From: Eustoma russellianum
Taxonomy: Eukaryota; Streptophyta; Magnoliopsida; Gentianales; Gentianaceae
Assembly (NCBI GenBank): GCA_036186865.1
Contig: AP025074.1
Coordinates: 13,006,758 to 13,070,757 of the forward strand
Direction of reading: 5' to 3'
DNA length: 64,000 bases
Shown: in pieces, positions 54,131 to 64,000 of the stretch
Layout of the letters: every line of letters starts with the position of its first letter
Position numbering within the stretch: the first letter of the stretch is position 1
Made by a program: the position numbers and the translations under genes
The notes under the pieces: model-generated
What the model saw: the letters and a program-made list of their open reading frames with translations, nothing else
Told to the model about the DNA's origin: nothing
The model's database searches: none

Positions 54131-55148
54131 CCACGTATACATATGACCCTCTATACGACTCTGAATTAATTGCCTTATCTAAGTGCTGATCATAACCATT
54201 ATATAATTCCTTAAATCTGAGCCATGTGAACCCGGTACCATTATGATAAATGAAGCATGTCCATGCCCTAATTTTGACAGTAGTATCAGAGTGTGACTAG
54301 GTCTAAGTTAGGATCGTAGTCCCTAAGAAATGATTTATGGCATAAGAATGGAAACTAAGTAAAGATTTATTATCGTTATGATCAAAAGAGTCAGCAAAGA
54401 ATATAGTACAAAAGGGTTTGTAGTTATGATTAAGATGTTGAATTTTAGAGTATCAAATAAGCCAAAGATATTAGCGCTATTAGAGATATTAATTGATAGC
54501 GATAAGCGAGCATTACTAAAATGAGTACAATGGAGTGACAAATTATTTCAAATTGAGTTAGGTGTCGATTCATAGAAACACGTAAGTACTGATGCATCGA
54601 GTAGGCTTGAACTGAAATAGAGTAAGCATGAACAAGTAGTGGGTCTTTTCAGGTGATATCTAACTAAATTAGAATTAGCGATTGAAATAGCCAAGTAAAG
54701 AAGTACAATGGATATGTGTGGCGCGCGGAGGCACGGTGAATTAGAATGCCCTAAGTTGATCAATATTTAGTGTGACATACTAGGATTGGACAACTTAAGC
54801 TAAAGATTATAATATAAGAATCGATCTTAGATGGCTGCTATGACCGCAAATATAAGTACGATAGCGACTGATGATTGGGTTATGGAACCCCAGTATGGTG
54901 ACGATACCTGAGCTTGATTCTATAGTTTTAAGAAGGATAACGAAGGTAGGTTATGATCTTAAATAAGCGGAGGACAATGTATTAGAAATTACCTTAAATG
55001 TATACAAAGAATAATTTTGAGGACTTAGTCATATGTTGAGGAAGTGAAATGGTTAACGTATCCGAATACGCAATGGGGTTTTAGCTTGGTCATTATCTAA
55101 GTGAATGCTTGAGTAGAACCATACTAAGTCATTTATTGCATCATATGC
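54131..55148 (+). other. Gypsy-C interior without recognisable gene
   Basis: A/T-rich sequence with weaker traces of the same TAAG/GATCTTA words (for example 54805-54830, 54950-54965). No open frame of note on either strand and no domain recognised. Confidence 0.6.
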
Positions 55149-55186
55149 AAGTTTCGAGGACGAAACTTATTGTAAGGGGGGATGTC
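55149..55186 (+). promoter_or_regulatory. Gypsy-C polypurine tract and 3' inverted repeat
   Basis: AAGTTTCG-AGGA-CGAAACTT (55149-55168) is a short perfect inverted repeat common near the 3' end of plant gypsy elements, followed by TAAGGGGGGATG, a purine tract ending 3 bp before the LTR. Confidence 0.75.
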
Positions 55187-58100
55187 TGTTACGTCCTGCC
55201 CTACAAAGGGGAAAAGAAAAAAAATAGTGTTATTATCCTAAACTATTTAGAATTTGAATAGGAAAATAAGATAGGATTGAATTAAATGGTGAATATCTAT
55301 CCATTAGGAATATACAATTTATGCCTAATTCTTATCTATCTATATATATAACAAACAAGCCACAATTCCTCACCCGAAAACCCTACCTGCCGCCCCCCTC
55401 GCTGGAAGAACACGACTAGCAAATTTGCCTTCACCCCCGTAGACATTAAGCCCAACAACAAGCAAGCGACATCAACATCAATTTAATTCCAAGCCACATA
55501 ACCACCTGCTGATTAGCAACAAAAAGGAAAAGGAATTTTATTCGATCCAACCCAATCCCAATTCAATCGTACGGTATATTATAGCATTCGAGGTAAGTAA
55601 TTTCTCTATACTTGCTATGATCTGCAAAAAAAAGAATCTATACGTTATTTTGGTATAAACACTGGATCATGCATTCATATATGTGTTTGGATAGATTATT
55701 GCCTACATATGTGTACGCCGTGTATTTATATATGATTGAAAATAATGGCAGTGATTAATGTAAAATAATATATGAAGAGTGTGGAAATGGGTATAGCGAC
55801 ACTGAAAGCAATTATCTCATATTCACAAATATGTGAATTCTTTATGAATTTCCCCTATCAAACCGATGTGGGATTTTTTTTTGCTTAAATTGTGTATAAG
55901 ACAATTAAAAAGAAAAAGAAAGGCCAAAGTATGATATTTGAGGTGAACAGCCGTGATTTGCAATCAACAAAGGAATTATATTTCTGTGTAGTTCATCAAG
56001 TAACATTGAACTTTTGGTAAATTAAAGTTGCTCTGGCCGAGGGGTCCTAAAAGGGAAAAGGGGGGATTTGATTTTGAAGCTATATTTCATGAATATATAT
56101 ATAATTATGTTTGTCGTGGGATATATGTACTTATTGTGACAAATTATATGTGCTGTCCAATTTAAGTTAAGCACTGGCGTGCTTCTGAGAATGAGAAATC
56201 TTATTTCTTGTGATATTATATGTATATATTAAAAGACAAAGAATTAAAGTTAAGTTTTATGTATATTATGTGCGTTCGTAACATTTGAACAAGAATGTTA
56301 AATTTTTGTGGACCGAATTATTTCTTTGGGTGATGGAGGTTTGGAGATTCGACCAAGAATGTAATTTCCAGGCATGACTAATATTAGAATAATATATGCA
56401 TATGTGCAAAAAAAACTCGATTATGTATATATATATTTATGTAAATTCTAGCTAGCAATGGGAAATTGGCCGAAAGTTCTATGCACTTTGATATTTGAGC
56501 TTTGACCATTATTCACTGATGGTGGGATTAATTTTACAAATTTCAGATACTTTGGTTTTATAAGGTTTATAAGTAAATATATATTTATGTGCAATTAGAT
56601 AATTGAAACGAAAGTTTGCCCAGTGGCCGAAAGTTCCATTGTAAATTGATAATGGCGGTCTCATTCAGAGAATGTAGTAAATGATTTTAAAGACATAAGA
56701 TATAAATTATATGAATATGGTAATATATATGTACATGTATAAATGAGAATGTGGTCACTACTTGTAAATGTGGTGCATGTGTTTAAGGGCCGAAAAATGA
56801 TGTGGATTTGGGGAAAAAAATAGAAAGCTAAGAACTAATTATTTTAAGTTAGTCAAATTAACCTTTATTATTAGGTATTGATGTTTATACTACAATTGTT
56901 TAGATTCGAGCCTAGAGGAGAAGGAAGTTAATTCGTCAAAAAGGTAGGTGCCTCTTCCCCCTCAAACGGGTATGATTCATGCATGCTTTGATGGTATACT
57001 AAAGTGTTTCGTTGTTTTATTTATTTAAGTTGTAAATTTTGTTTCATTGTTTTTATTTGTTTAAGTTGTAAATTTTGTCTATGTTGGAAAGCATGAGATG
57101 TATTGTTTATGGCTGCTATGTGCGTGTATGTGTGTGAAATTGGTGGTATGATTGAATCAAAAACAAAATATCCTTAAAAATGGGGAAAAAGGGAAACTTT
57201 TACATTAGGAGCCTTTAAGAAGTTGTGTTTTGGCCTTAGAATAGGTTCCTATAGACTGGAAATAGGAGAAAATGGGGGTTGGGATCGAAAAAACGAATCA
57301 CAGCGCGCGTTGCCACTGGTGGAACAACCATTAAAATAAATAAATAATTAATTAAATTAAGGTAGAGAAAAGCCCAGCCAACGGACCGGGTCGACTGGCC
57401 AGCGGGTCGGACCGAATGCGGCCTATTAACCTCTCAAAAAAAAGAATGTATCGGGTCTGGCAGATTAGACCAGAAAATATAATTAAATACCAATAAATTC
57501 TAGAAAATATCAAAGGTTAAAATTAAATTATTTTCACTTAAGTTATGAAGGTTGGTAAATTTAAGTAATTAAAATTTAATAATAATAAATAGAATTAAGT
57601 AATGGAAACATAGGGGAAATTAGTAGAAAAATTCTAGTAAATTAATACAATCTAAGGAAAAGTAATGGGATGTTAAATAACAACTTTTCAATATTCAAAA
57701 ATTTCACAAAGCCAAATATTGAGTGCCGGAGGATGGTGAGGATGGGCCAGGGGCCTCAGGCGATTGTGTTTTTGCATTTATAGCACGTGCATTGCATGAT
57801 GGCAGGTCGTGACGTACGGGTCACGGACGCTCAGGATGGTGTACGGTGGCGGGGCCACGACGCTCAGGATGGTGTACGGTGGCGGGGCCACGACACTCAG
57901 GATGGTGTGCAGTGGCGCGGCCACGCACACTCAGTATGGTGACTGTGGGGTGTACGACCTGCAGCCACTCAGTAGGACCCGGGTTCATGCATTGCACGGT
58001 ATAGATATCGGCATTCTGTGTGACATGACTTTGTTGCGTGTGACACGTTGATTGAGCATGCATCACGTACTTGCGCATTTTACATGGAGTGCTTTTACTT

Positions 58101-58596
58101 ACCGCATTTACTTTATCTTATGCATGTTATCTTATCTTTATGTGTTATGTGGCTATATCATTTCGGTATGCACGTTTTGTATTGGTTTGAGGCGGGCATC
58201 TACTGGGTGATTTCTGTCACTCACCCCTACTTCCCAGGTGAGCCGAATGAGGACTACGAGCATTTCTTCATTGAGGACGGGACGGACATAGCAGAGTGGG
58301 CTGGTTGATAGCTGCATCTAGGTTACGAGGGGGCTCTGCAGCTGTTTATGTTTACTTATACTTTGAGGATTTTTTTTTTCACAGACTTCTCTATTACTTT
58401 TATTATCAGAATTTTGATTCAGTAATGTAATGACGATTATTGGAGTTTAATTTAAGTTATGATTTACGTTTCTGCGAGAAAAATGTCTACGTCATTTCTG
58501 ACATGTAAGAGATTTATTCGACGCCTTGTATTCTCCTTAGTGAGATGCGGCGGGTGCACTGTTCCCGATGCTAGGGCTCGGGAGCAGGGCGCTACA
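55187..58596 (+). repeat. Gypsy-C 3' LTR
   Basis: 3410 bp, nearly identical to 49561-52966, including the donor (55593), G/C-rich repeats and end block. It ends GCGCTACA, followed by the duplication TTGGC instead of a primer site. Confidence 0.93.
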
Positions 58597-60306
58597 TTGG
58601 CCATGGTTATATCTGACACACTATTACAAAATACTTTGATGGGAAATAGTGTTTTTCGACCAGATCTTCAAGTACTCTCCTAATCCAGATGCCTTCGCTT
58701 ATGCCTAATGTTAGAGCTCTTAATTTGGCCTCTTTACTGTTCCTCGATACAACTGGTTTCTTCTTGCTCCAATAAGTAACCAGATAACCCCTTAAATAAG
58801 TTCCATAACCGGTTTTCGATCTCATATCGACATTGGATATAGTCCAGTCAGCATCTGTGAATACTATAACACTTCGGTCTGCATACCTTTTAAAACATAA
58901 ATGTTATACTGGTGCATTTTAATGTACCTGAGGATTCTCAAGGTGACTTGGAGATGTCATTAGTAGAACCATGCATACATTTGATACACAAAACCCAGAG
59001 CATAACAAATGTTCAGGCGCAGTGTGTGATAAATATATCAATTTACGAACTATTTTCTAATAACTAAGTTTATAAGTGGGTGTAGTATCCCACTGTTCTC
59101 TCGACTTGTGTCCAGGTTCTACAGGGGTATTTTCTTCTCTGCATCTGATGATCCTAGCTTCTCTTAGAAGATCTAATATGTATTTCCTTTGTGATATATA
59201 CATTCCTTCTTTGTTTCTAACTATTTCTATTCCTAAGAAATATCTTAGTTTTCTTAGATCTTTCATTTTGAATTGTTTTGATAGTTGCATGCTAATATTT
59301 TCTATCTCAAGATTATCATATCCTGCTATTATTATATCGTCTACATATACAATTAGAATATTAATCTCCCCCTCAGGTGATGTCCTGGTGAATAGTGTAT
59401 GATCATTAAGACTTTAAATAAACTTATGATCTTCAATAGTTTTAGTGAATGTTTTAAACCAATCTCTAGATGATTGCATTATTCTATACAATGATTTCTT
59501 CAATCTACAGACATTATTCTGATTGGTTATGTCGCTGAATCATGGTGGTATGCACATATAAACTTCTTCTATGAGATCTTCATTTAGGAATACATTTTTA
59601 ACATCCAATTGATGTAAGTACCAGTCAAGGTTAACTACAATAGAGAAAACAATTCTAATGGTATTAAGTTTGGCAACTGGGGGAGAGGTTTCTAAACAAT
59701 CAATATTATAAGTTTGGGTAAAGCCCTTCTCTACTAATCTAGCTTTGTATTTATTAACAGTTCCATCATTGTTATCTTTAATTATTAATATCCATCTACC
59801 TCCCGCTAGTTTCATAGTTGCATATGTAGGTATTATCTCCCAAGTTTGATTTCTCTCTAAGGCGTTCATTTCTTCATACATTGTATTCTTCCATTTAGGC
59901 CGTCTTAAGGCTTCTTGTATATTTTTGGGTATCACTTTATTATCAAGTGATCATATAAATGTTTTAAAGTGAGGAACCTATTATATGATACGAAGTCTTC
60001 TATAGTTATTTGGTATTTAGTGCATTCTTTTGTCTATTTTCTTAATGCTATTGATCATCATCAATTTGAGGTTCAGTTTCATATTCAGCATGGGTTTATT
60101 CTCATGAACCTACTCCCTCCGACATGGGTCGTGTGTTTCGATTAGTGTATTCAGGTGTACCAGATGGTCTATTCCATCCTGCCGTTTCCTGTCTACCGTC
60201 AGAGTCCATACGGTCGTTTGTTCCATCAGTTATGAGCTGAGAATTTGATGCACCAAGCTGCGGTATCGAGCTACAGAGCTGCGGTGCCAGGCTGCAGAGC
60301 TAAGGT
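58597..60306 (-). pseudogene. Copia-D pol: linker, RT and RNase H remnants
   Basis: Minus strand, right to left: an integrase to RT linker (about 60240-59940), RT start WKNTMYEEMNALERNQTWEIIP ... YKARLVEKGFTQTYNIDCLETSPPVAKLN (59935-59540), active site VDDIIIAGYDN near 59300-59345, MKDLRKLRYFLGIEIVRNKEGMYISQRKYILDLL (59260-59150), and RNase H GYLVTYWSKKKPVVSRNSKEAKLRAL (58825-58607). Motifs fit the Retrofit/Ale group of copia. Numerous stops. It is interrupted on the left by gypsy-C and on the right by LTR-E. Confidence 0.85.
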
Positions 60307-60945
60307 TATTACGTCCGTTAATTATAGATTAAGGAAAATATACAACTAACAATTATTATCCTAATTGAAATTGGAAGATAGGTATTTGATTAGATATGAT
60401 TTAGGAATCTTAATCCTACACTACCTAGAAAATTTCCTAAACTAACTACTCTTTTTATCTATATATACATGTGTAGTTAACCCATATATGCAAAAAAGAA
60501 AAAGAAAAAAAACCTATATTCTACCCAAATTTTCCCCAACCTGCCGTCCCCTCTCTGCCCAAAAGAAAGAAAGAAAAAATCTCACCAAAAAAACCCTCTT
60601 TCCTCCCCAATTCGGCTGCCCACCTCAGGAAAGAAGAAAAAAGATAAAAGTTTGTAACCCTTTAAACCTCTCCCTGCCGCCTCAACATAAAGGAAAAAAA
60701 GAAATCAAACCCTCCCCAACACCACAAGTTTTGTCCAACAGCAAATAATAAGAAAAAGGAAGAATTTTGCTCCAATTCAACCCTAAGCTTGCAATATATG
60801 GTATAGTGTAGAGGATCGAGGTAAGTATTCTCATGTGCTTATTATGGATTTGTGAAATCTGTATTTATATCTTCATATCAATCACGAATCATACATACAT
60901 ATATGTGGTTGCATAATTGAATATATATACACATACACACACACC
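60307..60945 (+). mobile_element. LTR-E: start of a gypsy-C-family LTR
   Basis: TATTACGTCCG aligns with TGTTACGTCCTG of gypsy-C, then the same order: TCTATATATA (60459-60468), a C/A-rich leader with Pro/Lys-coding bias, GATCGAG|GTAAGTATTC (donor at 60821) and ATCATACATACATATATG. Clearly diverged from gypsy-C. It is cut off at about 60945 by LINE6; what follows is other insertions. Confidence 0.75.
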
Positions 60946-61600
60946 ATGGAGCACTCCCGCCTTAATTCTGCATTCAAGATTATTCGTCTACCACAGGGGT
61001 TGACTTTTTTCTTCGTTGTTGCCTGCGCCATTTGGTATGATCTTATCATTACGCTTGCTTGTTTTGTTGTATCTTTTCTTACGTAATAGATAATTGCGCA
61101 TTTCTGGAGGGGTGAGCGAACGCAGAGCTCTTGACGCACGCTTGATAGCTTCGGTTGCCTATGTTCCTAGTGAATACAGGCAACATGGATACGTTTTTGG
61201 TTTCCTTCGCTTTACTTGCTCGGTTGTTTTCTTTTTCACAGTCTTGTCCCTTGACCTCATTTGTTTTTTGTCCTTGACACTGCGACTGGATTTGTTCTGG
61301 AGCTTGGATGTTGGCGGACCATCAGCTTCGGATATGGGATAGAAGCGCATGTTTCTCACATTACATTAGACCCTGAGTTGTACATCTTCGTATTTATTGT
61401 TTCTTTAGTCATTTACACTCTGCATACCACGCTACCTTTTTTTGCAGGTTTCCATGTATACATTTTATTTGCATGCATTTCCTTTACTTTTCTTTTTCGT
61501 AGGAGAGTCTCCTACACCACATGAAATGTAACTACGCTATTCCTCCGGCATAAGTGAAGGTTATTACTTCATAAAATATGCAGACGGTACCGCCCGTCCT
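60946..61600 (+). mobile_element. LINE6: tail-only LINE fragment
   Basis: Only LINE tail sequence. A hairpin GTTGCCTATGT...ATACAGGCAAC (61154-61184, one mismatch and one wobble) is followed by ATGGATACG, and a CCTCCGGC...GAAGG terminal hairpin lies near 61546-61563. No RT or RNase H. Its 5' edge is uncertain and I see no clear target duplication because both flanks are simple repeats. Confidence 0.65.
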
Positions 61601-61605
61601 TCATA

Positions 61606-61641
<36 letters not shown>
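61606..61641 (+). repeat. (GT)n(AT)n microsatellite
   Basis: Dinucleotide tract between LINE6 and the 3' end of LINE3. Confidence 0.95.
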
Positions 61642-61711
61642 TAGAAAACGATGTATTTATTATGAAAAACCCTCACTTATGGCGGAGGAAAACCATATTA
61701 CATCAAATGAA

Positions 61712-62795
61712 TCAAGGAAAAAATAGCAGTAAATGATTATCAACAGCCAGTCCATATACGATATGCCGCATTAAAACCTTGACAAGTAAAACCACCCTTG
61801 TGGATAAAACTTTGGCGAAGGAAAAAGCGTACATATTTATATAGATGGTCTGTTGATAGGCGCTATAATGTGATGAAGAACAAATGGGAATCCGAGTATG
61901 ACACAAACGTAATAAAATAAAGTGCCATATGCACATCCGCACACGATGGGTTTCTCGTATCCAGTCGGTATGGCCGTCAGTGTCCAAGAAAAGGAGCGCA
62001 AGGCCTGTTTCCGTCCATGTATCCCAAGAAACAACAGAGCAACTGAGGGAAAAGAATAGCAGGGGGAATCTCCACTTTCTATAATGGGGCCTGACCCGGG
62101 TGACAGTCGCAGGAAATGTATGGAGTATAAGTTCGATCCATGTCCTCGTCCACGCACAACAAAAATATAGGTCTGGGTAAAACAGAAGTCCAAGACATAA
62201 TGAAACATGAGAGGTTAGATGGGGGTAAATCATACCTGACCTGCCGGCACAACCCAATGTGCCGACAGAGATATCGGTTACACGCCAATCCATGTGGAAG
62301 ACTTGTAATAATAGACAACAGGATGTGTGTGCCAATGACGTCTGATGTAGATTATGATGAGGATAGCCATGAGCATAGTGAAAAGGCCTCGCATCCTCGA
62401 GCAAAGACCACAAATGTAATGATGCCGTCCATACACATATCAAGTAAACAACAACGCCGTCAGCGGATAGAACATGACATACTTGAAACAGTATAATGAA
62501 TGAAAAGCAAGCGTACCAAGTCTGCTTGTACTTATGGAAGTACAGGCAGATAAAGCTCGACGTAGCCAATCCTTATGGAAGACTTTAGCTATGCGATTTC
62601 GGTAACGTCGCGCCAAATGGGTGGTGCAGTTGCGGCGGCGGCCAGTTATCGCGGAAACAAAGACAGCATTAAATATGATGAGGATATGAAATATACAGCA
62701 GTGAAGCAAGTAAATGCAATGCGTACCGTGCCTGCCCGAAACCTTTACGGCCCGGGCAGAATATATTAAAAAGTGGCAATCCATAAGGAAGACTA
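61712..62795 (-). other. LINE3 3' tail with three hairpins and long open frames
   Basis: Hairpins on the minus strand: 62732-62759 (arms CTGCCCGGGC/TTTCGGGCAG, two wobbles, one mismatch), 62522-62549 (CTGCCTGTAC/GTACAAGCAG, one mismatch) and 62241-62268 (CTGTCGGCAC/GTGCCGGCAG, one wobble). Two long frames cover the tail (62895-62440 and 62569-61712, 285 codons) with peptide similarity to the LINE2 tail (for example YAHGYPHHN and LLLQVFHMDW), but the frame shifts between them. I keep it as non-coding. Confidence 0.75.
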
Positions 62796-63296
62796 GAATG
62801 TCAGCCTGTGCGCAAGCTCGCCGATGTGAGATCCAATGTGAGTGATGCGCGGACCATAGGTGGGAGATTGTGTTTGTTGAAAACACCCGTTGCATGATGC
62901 ATCATCGCATGTTGAGCAAGGTAATGAGCTGGCATATTAGTCTCACGATATGTGTGAATGATCTCCAGTCGATGTTGCTGAATCAGTGTATGTAGTCGGT
63001 GGAGATATTAGTTTCCAGAAACATGCTGTGTCTTATGCAGTCGTGATAGCATTTGAGCACAATCAGATTCAATTATGAGCAAACGATAGAATGGGAGAAA
63101 ATACATCAATCCAAAGAGAGTAGCCTGAATCTCTGCCTGCAAAGGTGTGCTGGGAGGCAGACGAAATGAAAGTGCACGAACACAACGACCCTCTTGGTCA
63201 CGCAATATTGCCCCATCCGCAGCGTAGTGGTGGCCAACTGCTGCATCAACATTTAACTTGAGTCTACCTGAAGGAGGAGTTTGCCACCGAAGAACG
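62796..63296 (-). pseudogene. LINE3 RNase H domain
   Basis: [57 protein letters not shown] and IESDCAQMLSRLHKTQHVSGN match LINE2 closely, with the catalytic Asp, Glu and Asp present. After a stop at 63008-63010 it continues IQQHRLEIIHTYRETNMPAHYLAQHAM. The frame is open rightwards into the (TA)n tract, which is not LINE coding sequence. Confidence 0.88.
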
Positions 63297-63304
63297 CGGA
63301 GATA

Positions 63305-63305
63305 C

Positions 63306-63337
<32 letters not shown>

Positions 63338-63356
63338 AGATATATATATATATATG

Positions 63357-63388
<32 letters not shown>
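63305..63388 (+). repeat. (TA)n microsatellite between LINE3 and LINE4
   Basis: Long TA tract with interspersed TGTATG, exactly at the head-to-head junction of two LINE pieces. Confidence 0.95.
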
Positions 63389-63391
<3 letters not shown>

Positions 63392-63411
63392 CTTCACAAA
63401 TATATAGGCGT

Positions 63412-64000
63412 GTATATGAGATGGGGCGCTGGCGATTAGCGGCGGCAGCATGGCGCCGCTGTTGATTTCACGCCGCCTTCCAATTTCTGCTTTCATCGCT
63501 ATATGCTTCATATCAATTTCACTGGAATTTTGCTGTTTTATTGCAATCGAGCTATTCTGCGTTATCCTAACGCTATCCCAGCCGCCATTCCTTAGCGGTT
63601 TGCAGGCTTCCATCGACACTTTCCACAGCCGCCGTTGTGATGCGCAATGGCTACTGCGCCTACATTCGCCGCAGTAGTGGCTGGATCGGCTGCTCCATCG
63701 ATCACCATCTCGCCGAAGACAGCGACCCGTTACAAAGGTATTCCAATGGTATCTTTTCTTGATTCGGAAATTGATGCGCTTGCTGCTCCTTTTCGGTTTT
63801 CTCTGGTTGGTACTTTTTGGTATGGTCGTCCCCCATTAAAGGTCATACGCACAGTCTTTGAGAAGATTGGGTTTCATCACGACCTTCGTATTACTCTTAT
63901 TGATCAAACGCATATATTGCTGAATTTTACAAATGAAGCAGATTATTTGCGATGTTTTTATCGTCGTTCTTGGCGTATTTCTGGTTGTCACATGAGGGTC
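63412..64000 (+). mobile_element. LINE4: 5' end of an L1-type LINE, continues off window
   Basis: 5' UTR from about 63412 (GATGGGGCGCTGGCGATTAG, similar to GGCGCAGTGCTTCTGGCGAT in LINE2) and the start of ORF1. The G/C-rich 5' UTR with many CGCC words resembles 5170-5320 of LINE2. No stop or frameshift is seen in the visible ORF1. Confidence 0.85.
63647..64000 (+). CDS. LINE4 ORF1, DUF4283 protein, partial at window end
   Basis: ATG at 63647 opens MATAPTFAAVVAGSAAPS, matching the LINE2 start MSTLKPPSFADIVAGDTSA. The following 118 codons are open to the last base and match LINE2 ORF1: GIPMVSFLDSEIDALAAPF, VGTFWYGRPPLKVIR, FEKIGFHHDLRITLIDQTHILLNF, EADYLRCFYRRSWRISGCHMRV. It is the DUF4283 RNA-binding half; the zinc knuckle would lie beyond the window. 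This is the best-preserved LINE coding sequence here. It is unknown whether the rest is intact. Confidence 0.85.
   Translation, partial: MATAPTFAAVVAGSAAPSITISPKTATRYKGIPMVSFLDSEIDALAAPFRFSLVGTFWYGRPPLKVIRTVFEKIGFHHDLRITLIDQTHILLNFTNEADYLRCFYRRSWRISGCHMRV

Larger units (their letters stand above)
49561..58596 (+). mobile_element. Gypsy-C: non-autonomous gypsy element
   Basis: Two 3.4-kb LTRs (49561-52966, 55187-58596) enclose only 2220 bp. There is a primer site (52969), a purine tract before the 3' LTR, a short gag-like stub near 53258-53540 and no protease, RT or integrase, so movement would need proteins from another element. The perfect 5-bp duplication TTGGC shows insertion into copia-D. 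The LTRs differ by only scattered changes in my read-through, which makes this one of the younger insertions here. Confidence 0.93.
61655..63300 (-). mobile_element. LINE3: 5'-truncated LINE 3' half
   Basis: Reading right to left: RNase H, then a full tail with three hairpins (62732-62759, 62522-62549, 62241-62268) in the same order as LINE2, the conserved TTTTATCCACAAGGGTGG block (61790-61808) and the terminal CCTCCGCC...GAGG hairpin (61672-61689). The 3' end is near 61655. The 5' end is truncated within the sequence just before the RNase H, at a (TA)n tract. It is a close relative of LINE2. Confidence 0.88.

Noticed and set aside
61712..62569. 285-codon minus-strand frame as a host gene
   Set aside because: It lies wholly in the LINE3 tail between RNase H and the 3' end, and has no start context or domain of its own.
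63008..63619. 203-codon frame as one protein
   Set aside because: The first half is antisense LINE4 5' UTR and translated (TA)n repeat fused by chance to the LINE3 RNase H frame.
1..64000. Any host protein-coding gene
   Set aside because: All frames over about 100 codons that carry recognisable domains belong to retrotransposons; the rest lie in LTRs, leaders, tails or simple repeats.

Overview
The window is retrotransposon sequence from end to end, from a land-plant nuclear genome and probably a eudicot. The plant-specific evidence is L1-type LINEs with a DUF4283 ORF1 and an ORF2 carrying a fused RNase H, a Sirevirus-type Ty1/copia lineage, Ty3/gypsy elements primed by initiator tRNA-Met, and a chloroplast rpoC1 fragment. 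I find no host protein gene, rRNA, tRNA or CRISPR. Species cannot be told from the sequence.

Layout. 1-3226: decayed LINE (LINE1). 3227-24583: one long gypsy LTR (LTR-Z, about 3.5 kb once inserts are removed), split by a full-length LINE (LINE2, 5162-11639, 17-bp target duplication) and a nearly complete Sirevirus-like copia element on the minus strand (copia-1, 12319-23656, perfect 5-bp duplication). 24584-24721: telomere-like degenerate repeats. 24724-33215: gypsy-A, with a 3.7-kb 5' LTR, PBS and gag-pro-RT-RNaseH-IN, cut off inside integrase. 33216-49164: a second long LTR (LTR-B) inserted in that integrase, itself split by copia-2 (34501-45872, minus strand) and a tail-only LINE fragment (46060-46874). 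49165-60306: the PBS and leader after LTR-B, then a decayed Retrofit/Ale-like copia element (copia-D, minus strand) split by gypsy-C (49561-58596), a short non-autonomous gypsy element with two well-preserved 3.4-kb LTRs. 60307-60945: the start of another LTR of the gypsy-C family. 60946-64000: a tail-only LINE, a minus-strand LINE 3' half, a (TA)n tract, and the 5' end of a LINE whose ORF1 is open to the window edge.

The elements are related as nested insertions rather than as a pathway. Order is readable from target duplications and interruptions: gypsy-A is older than LTR-B, which is older than copia-2, whose 3' LTR later received an RTE-type LINE end; copia-D is older than gypsy-C. No multi-gene element looks fully coding. 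Copia-1 is closest, with a few stops. LINE4 is intact as far as it is visible.

Most interesting signals: (1) a recurrent short hairpin (10-bp arms, about 8-nt loop) in the roughly 1.2-kb 3' tails of the LINEs, three per complete tail, whose arms differ by compensating changes; (2) three intron-like insertions in gypsy-A coding domains, two with exact GT...AG ends whose removal restores conserved protein motifs, one of them holding chloroplast DNA; (3) a tract of diverged ~19-bp repeats filling the inside of gypsy-C; (4) palindrome clusters in the Sirevirus LTRs.
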